Positions 5,526 to 6,355 of a stretch of DNA of 6,355 nt are shown piece by piece; positions within the stretch are counted from its first letter, which is position 1, and every line of letters begins with the position of its first letter. The stretch comes from Pseudomonadota bacterium (GTDB lineage: Bacteria > Pseudomonadota > Gammaproteobacteria > Xanthomonadales > Xanthomonadaceae). Under the pieces are notes generated by a model. It ran no database searches. It was not told the origin of the DNA and was given only the letters and a program-made list of their open reading frames with translations. Position numbers and translations under genes: made by a program. The DNA is taken from assembly GCA_023457475.1 (NCBI GenBank), contig JAEWLO010000012.1, forward strand, positions 1 through 6,355. The letters are read 5' to 3'.

Positions 5526-6355
5526 GCGGCCACCACCGTTACACGTGCGGCACCCAGCGGTGCGGTTGCACCGTGGCCCGATTCAATCCAGACCGTACCC
5601 GCGGCCACGCGGGCGTCGACCACCACCGGCAGCGTGGCGCGACCGGCATCGGTGCCGACCTTGGCCATCTGCCCTTCCACCAGCTGCAGGCGGGCGGCAT
5701 CGTCAGCGTTGAGCACGATGCGCGGCTCGGTGTTCAGCGGATGCGACTGCAGCGCCTGCGCGCGGCGGACCACGGCGTCGGTGCGGTAGATCGCGGCGGT
5801 GGACGCCACTTCCAGGCCCTCGCCGGTGACCGGCGTGGCGGTGGAAGCGGACACGTTGACGCTGACCGGAGCCAGGCTGGCACGCAGGCCGGCCAGGTCG
5901 GTGAAGTCGAAGCCGGCCAGGGCCAGTTCGCCGCCCAGCGCACGCAGTACGCGCCAGCCCTCACGGGCTTCGCCCGGCAGCTTGCCGCCGGCACGCGCCA
6001 ACTGCTCGCGACCGTCGAGGTTGGTCAGGGTGGCGTCGATTTCCGGCAGCGCGCCGATCGGCAGGATCACGTCGGCCACATCACGGGTCGAGGCACAGGC
6101 GAACTGGCTGAAGGCCACCACCTGCGCACCGGCCAGCGCCTTGCGGGCCGCGGGCGCGTCGGCGAAGTCCAGGCCCGGCTCGATGCCGTAGATGGCATAG
6201 GCCTTGCGCGGCTGGGCCAGCATGGCGGCCACGTCCTTGCCGGCCGGTAGCACGCCGGCGCGGGTCAGGCCCACGGCGTTGGCACCCTGCGGAATGCGGC
6301 ACAGCTTCGCGCCGGTGGCGGCGGCGAAGTCGCGTGCGGCAGCGCGGATGGCAGC
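5522..6355 (-). CDS. nuoG: NADH-quinone oxidoreductase subunit G (NuoG), C-terminal part
   Basis: NuoG is the large iron-sulfur subunit of the complex I peripheral arm. Only the last 277 codons are here; the frame is open to the right edge, so the gene begins outside the window and its N-terminal ferredoxin-like and cysteine-rich cluster domains are not visible. The visible part belongs to the molybdopterin-oxidoreductase-like domain, which in NuoG has lost the cofactor. It includes CRIPQGANAVGLTRAGVLP, STRDVADVILPIGALPEID followed by ATLTNLDGREQ (the usual LP..A..E..GT..N.EGR region), and a C-terminal beta-domain with LQSHPLNTEPRIVLNADDAA and LQLVEGQMAKVGTDAG. The stop TGA (5522-5524) overlaps the nuoH ATG. 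The Gly-Thr of the family motif is Ala-Thr here. Identification rests on these motifs and on the position directly before nuoH. Confidence 0.95.
   Translation of the reverse strand, partial: AAIRAAARDFAAATGAKLCRIPQGANAVGLTRAGVLPAGKDVAAMLAQPRKAYAIYGIEPGLDFADAPAARKALAGAQVVAFSQFACASTRDVADVILPIGALPEIDATLTNLDGREQLARAGGKLPGEAREGWRVLRALGGELALAGFDFTDLAGLRASLAPVSVNVSASTATPVTGEGLEVASTAAIYRTDAVVRRAQALQSHPLNTEPRIVLNADDAARLQLVEGQMAKVGTDAGRATLPVVVDARVAAGTVWIESGHGATAPLGAARVTVVAA

Noticed and set aside
3318..5789. An 823-codon open frame on the plus strand opposite nuoJ, nuoI, nuoH and the end of nuoG.
   Set aside because: Same reason: antisense shadow crossing four real genes, low-complexity Arg/Gln/His/Asp composition, no family likeness.

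Overview
The window is a contiguous piece of a bacterial complex I operon (nuo, proton-pumping NADH:quinone oxidoreductase), with every gene on the minus strand. In transcription order, from high to low coordinates, it holds: the 3' part of nuoG (cut by the right edge), nuoH, nuoI, nuoJ, nuoK, nuoL, and the 5' half of nuoM (cut by the left edge). The order G-H-I-J-K-L-M is the standard one. Genes are packed tightly: ATGA overlaps at nuoG/nuoH and nuoJ/nuoK, and gaps of 23 nt or less elsewhere. I see no internal promoter, terminator, RNA gene, mobile element or CRISPR array, and no gene-free stretch longer than 23 nt.

The DNA is GC-rich with strong G/C preference at third codon positions. The proteins, in particular NuoL with its His-rich insertion, NuoH with a GPMYVG loop and NuoM beginning MSNWPLLSVLIWLP, look like those of gammaproteobacterial Xanthomonadaceae (Stenotrophomonas/Xanthomonas type). 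That assignment is from memory, not from a search.

The genes work together as follows. NuoG (only its C-terminal molybdopterin-oxidoreductase-like part is present) belongs to the peripheral electron-input arm. NuoI carries two 4Fe-4S clusters that lead electrons to the quinone site at the NuoH interface. NuoH, J, K, L and M are the membrane subunits that couple quinone reduction to proton pumping; the conserved charged residues of the pumping axis are present in NuoH, K and L.

The one clear anomaly is in nuoM. An in-frame TAG at 271-273 ends the protein after 159 residues, although the same frame continues without interruption to the left edge and encodes recognisable NuoM sequence, including the TM7 lysine and the TPDAH-type loop region. 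The stop falls where relatives have tyrosine, so one base change (TAC or TAT to TAG) explains it. It is either a real inactivating nonsense mutation in complex I or a sequence error. Otherwise this is an ordinary housekeeping operon; I found no sign of a novel system.
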